Part shown: positions 44,100 to 46,184 of the stretch, in pieces
How positions within the stretch are numbered: the stretch's first letter is position 1
How the letters are laid out: every line of letters starts with the position of its first letter
Assembly: GCA_903851135.1 (NCBI GenBank)
Contig: CAINNK010000015.1
Coordinates: forward strand, 1 to 46,184
DNA: 46,184 nt
Source: an uncultured bacterium
Lineage (GTDB): Bacteria > Patescibacteriota > Minisyncoccia > Moranbacterales > GWC2-37-73
Direction: 5' to 3'
Notes under the pieces: model-generated
Seen by the model: the letters and a program-made list of their open reading frames with translations, nothing else
What the model was told of the DNA's origin: nothing
The model's database searches: none
Translations under genes and position numbers: made by a program

Positions 44100-44118
44100 G
44101 TAGTAAAATATTTACTAC
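44100..44118. promoter_or_regulatory. Perfect palindromic operator candidate
   Basis: GTAGTAAA-ATA-TTTACTAC, 25 bp upstream of the 44075 start. Confidence 0.65.
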
Positions 44119-44333
44119 ATATATTATATAACAATACTTAATTTAAAGCAAATATATGACAATATTCACGAATGTTTGTATATTTAGTATCTTTTTATTT
44201 ACTTATTTTATAATTTGTTATATATTAACTTGAAAATAAAAAAAGAAGTTCCTTGATAACTTAAACTCAGTTTTTTAGCTAGATTTTCAGATCAAAAATA
44301 TTTTTATTTACAAATAAAAGCAAGGAGGATATG

Positions 44334-44876
44334 ATGACTTACTCTCAGGAAGTGGAAACATTGTTGAAAGAAGGTAAAATTCCAGAAAACCTTCTTCAAC
44401 TGATAATTAAATCAGTTGAAGTCTACAACCCTGTTGTCAAGGTGCCAGGCTATAACACGTTTGATTCTGGGGTCAAAAAACTTTTGCATCCAGAATTATT
44501 AAGAGCGGATTTTGTGGGGTATAACTTTTCAGTGGATAAACTGAGAAAATGGGTGCATCCAGAACAGGATGGCTGCCAGCACATACCGGGGTCTGCTTTG
44601 TATTCAATAGTCAAGAAGCGGTATATCGGAAATTGTTTATCTTTCGATATGTTGCTCGCAATAATGCGGAGAGGGAGGCCGTTTTATGACGAATATTTTG
44701 GAGAAAATTATGTTTTGGCATGGAAGTCAATTTTTGTGGATAATGATGGCTTAGTTGGCGTACCGTCTTTATGTGGCTCCCATGATGGATATCGTGAAAT
44801 ATTTTCACTCGGCGTGGAATGGCTACATCAAAAGTTTAATTCGCATATGCCAGTTTATTATTTCTCTGAAATTTAA
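44334..44876 (+). CDS. Hypothetical protein (~180 aa)
   Basis: SD AAGGAGG before ATG; no family recognised. Confidence 0.65.
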   Translation: MTYSQEVETLLKEGKIPENLLQLIIKSVEVYNPVVKVPGYNTFDSGVKKLLHPELLRADFVGYNFSVDKLRKWVHPEQDGCQHIPGSALYSIVKKRYIGNCLSFDMLLAIMRRGRPFYDEYFGENYVLAWKSIFVDNDGLVGVPSLCGSHDGYREIFSLGVEWLHQKFNSHMPVYYFSEI

Positions 44877-44889
44877 AGCTGAAAATTTC

Positions 44890-44957
44890 CGAAACTCCCA
44901 CTTTCGTTTGGTGGGAGTTTCAAAAATTGCTTGTTCAAAATTGAACAGGCTTTTTTG
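44890..44957 (+). terminator. Two consecutive hairpins, second with T-tract
   Basis: GAAACTCCCAC...GTGGGAGTTTC; CTTGTTCAA-aa-TTGAACAGGCTTTTTT. Confidence 0.65.
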
Positions 44958-45055
44958 ATGGAAAAATGTTTTTTCTTTTTCCCAGTACCTGCACACAAGA
45001 GTTAGGTATAGAGGACTGGAAAAAAATAGCTAGCATTTTGTTTGAATAATATATG

Positions 45056-45088
45056 AAAAAAACCCTGACAAGTACCAGTTGTCAGGGG
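45056..45088 (-). terminator. Terminator of minus-strand methyltransferase
   Basis: CCCTGACAA-gtaccag-TTGTCAGGG; T-tract on minus. Confidence 0.72.
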
Positions 45089-45103
45089 GTTATAATTCCT
45101 TGG

Positions 45104-45889
45104 TTATTTTTCAGCCACGAAAACTGTGACTGGAAAATCATATTCAAAGTTGCCGTTAGCTTGTTTTTGAATATGCATCTTCTTTTTAATTTTGCTTGGT
45201 ATTTTAGAAACAAAATCAGCCCATAGTTTACTTTTTTCTTCTGGCATTTCTCCTGTCCCTTGCAGTTTTATTTTTGAAGAAAAACGGTTTTTGATTTCAA
45301 TACGCCCGAAGCCGGCATCGCTGAGTAGATTAAGACATTCTTCTTCTGTGGGAAAGAATCTGTTTGCCTCACCTTTGTTGCCTGCTAGTTCATCCTTTAG
45401 ATTTGCAATTTTGTTGTAATAAAATTGTGTTTCTGAGCTTGTGCAAAAAGTTACAAGAACATAATGGCTACTCTTTTTTAATACGCGCAAGACCTCGCGT
45501 ATTGCCAAAAGTTGCTTCGTCTGCTCAATGTCATGAATTCCAAATCTAGTGAGTACTAGATCAAAACTTTCGGAATCCAGTGGTATCTCACAAGCGTCGG
45601 CGCAAACTTTTTCTGCTGCGACGTCTGCCTGGTCAAGCATTGCTTGGGAAAAATCAAGCAAACTAAGATTGCAAGTTCTTCCAGACTTTTCAATTGCTTC
45701 TTTTAGGGCAATCCCAACCTTAGCTGTGCCGCACATGGCCTCTAAGATTGTTGCTATTGCGGGAAGACTTGGTATGCTCACCGCCTTAATAATTTCTGGC
45801 AACATATCATCCCTCCTTAAAGTTACATAAGCGTCTCCATTCCAGGAGGACGCAATTTTGTTGTACCTTCTCATTAATCCTGTGTTCAT
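45104..45889 (-). CDS. Class I SAM-dependent methyltransferase (UbiE-like)
   Basis: ILEAMCGTAKVGIALKEAI...LSLLDFSQAMLDQA...FDLVLTRFGIHDI. Confidence 0.85.
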   Translation of the reverse strand: MNTGLMRRYNKIASSWNGDAYVTLRRDDMLPEIIKAVSIPSLPAIATILEAMCGTAKVGIALKEAIEKSGRTCNLSLLDFSQAMLDQADVAAEKVCADACEIPLDSESFDLVLTRFGIHDIEQTKQLLAIREVLRVLKKSSHYVLVTFCTSSETQFYYNKIANLKDELAGNKGEANRFFPTEEECLNLLSDAGFGRIEIKNRFSSKIKLQGTGEMPEEKSKLWADFVSKIPSKIKKKMHIQKQANGNFEYDFPVTVFVAEK

Positions 45890-45992
45890 TGTAGTTTCCT
45901 TTTAAATTAGTTGTGATGCCGGCCGGCTATCGCAACTTTTCAAGGAGAACTAAATTTTCAAATAACTGGTTAAATTTTTAGCTTAACGAGAT

Positions 45993-46021
45993 AGTATACG
46001 CCAAAAAACATAAGTAGTCAA
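45993..46021 (-). promoter_or_regulatory. Promoter TTGACT-N17-TATACT
   Basis: Direct read on minus strand, upstream of the methyltransferase. Confidence 0.72.
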
Positions 46022-46071
46022 TAAAAGCAGTTATACATTATATAGCAAGTTCAAGAATTTAGAGCCCCTTT

Positions 46072-46183
46072 TTACTGATTGAGTGCGTAAACTTGGTTTG
46101 GTGTTAAATAGTTATTAGATTTCCTTGGTCTATTGTTTAATTTTTCTTGGATTTCATAAACATCTCTTTCTGTAATCTTTGCA
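46072..46183 (-). CDS. C-terminus of an IS30-type (DDE integrase-core) transposase, truncated by window edge
   Basis: Minus frame AKITERDVYEIQEKLNNRPRKSNNYLTPNQVYALNQ*; LNNRPRK...TP is typical of the IS30 C-terminus. Confidence 0.72.
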   Translation of the reverse strand, partial: AKITERDVYEIQEKLNNRPRKSNNYLTPNQVYALNQ

Positions 46184-46184
46184 A

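Noticed and set aside
457-45889. Recoding of UGA (as in some CPR lineages)
   Set aside because: UGA serves as a normal stop (e.g. end of the TrmB ORF at 3621-3623) and conserved genes are full length under the standard code

Overview
AT-rich bacterial window whose gene content looks like a Candidate Phyla Radiation / Patescibacteria genome (my inference): reduced housekeeping set, T4SS-like PrgI/VirB4/pilin cluster, DUF4446-like protein, several TrmB-type regulators, standard genetic code. It carries 11 tRNA genes and housekeeping CDSs (CCA-adding enzyme, RluD-type pseudouridine synthase, L19, UDG, endonuclease IV, NrnA-like DHH, RbfA, IF-2, ComM/YifB, KsgA). Truncated transposase-like reading frames sit at both edges. 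Main points for a second look: (1) a two-gene candidate biosynthetic locus, where a 1028-aa class-II amidotransferase/asparagine synthase is fused to a cytosolic NMT1/THI5-like substrate-binding fold and an unassigned C-terminal domain, followed 15 nt later by a CX3CX2C radical-SAM protein; (2) a GIY-YIG ORF plus GC-rich palindrome between a duplicated 22-nt tRNA-Cys 5' segment and the intact tRNA-Cys; (3) a probable stand-alone archaeal-type ThrRS editing domain; (4) a dispersed ~110-bp palindromic element (3 clear copies), one copy between the two VirB4-like ORFs; (5) a perfect 16-bp palindrome read in frame inside a phosphodiesterase gene; (6) a long stem closing on the rplS start codon; (7) four TrmB-like regulators with candidate operators. 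No rRNA and no CRISPR array seen. All family calls come from motif recognition by eye; no searches were run.
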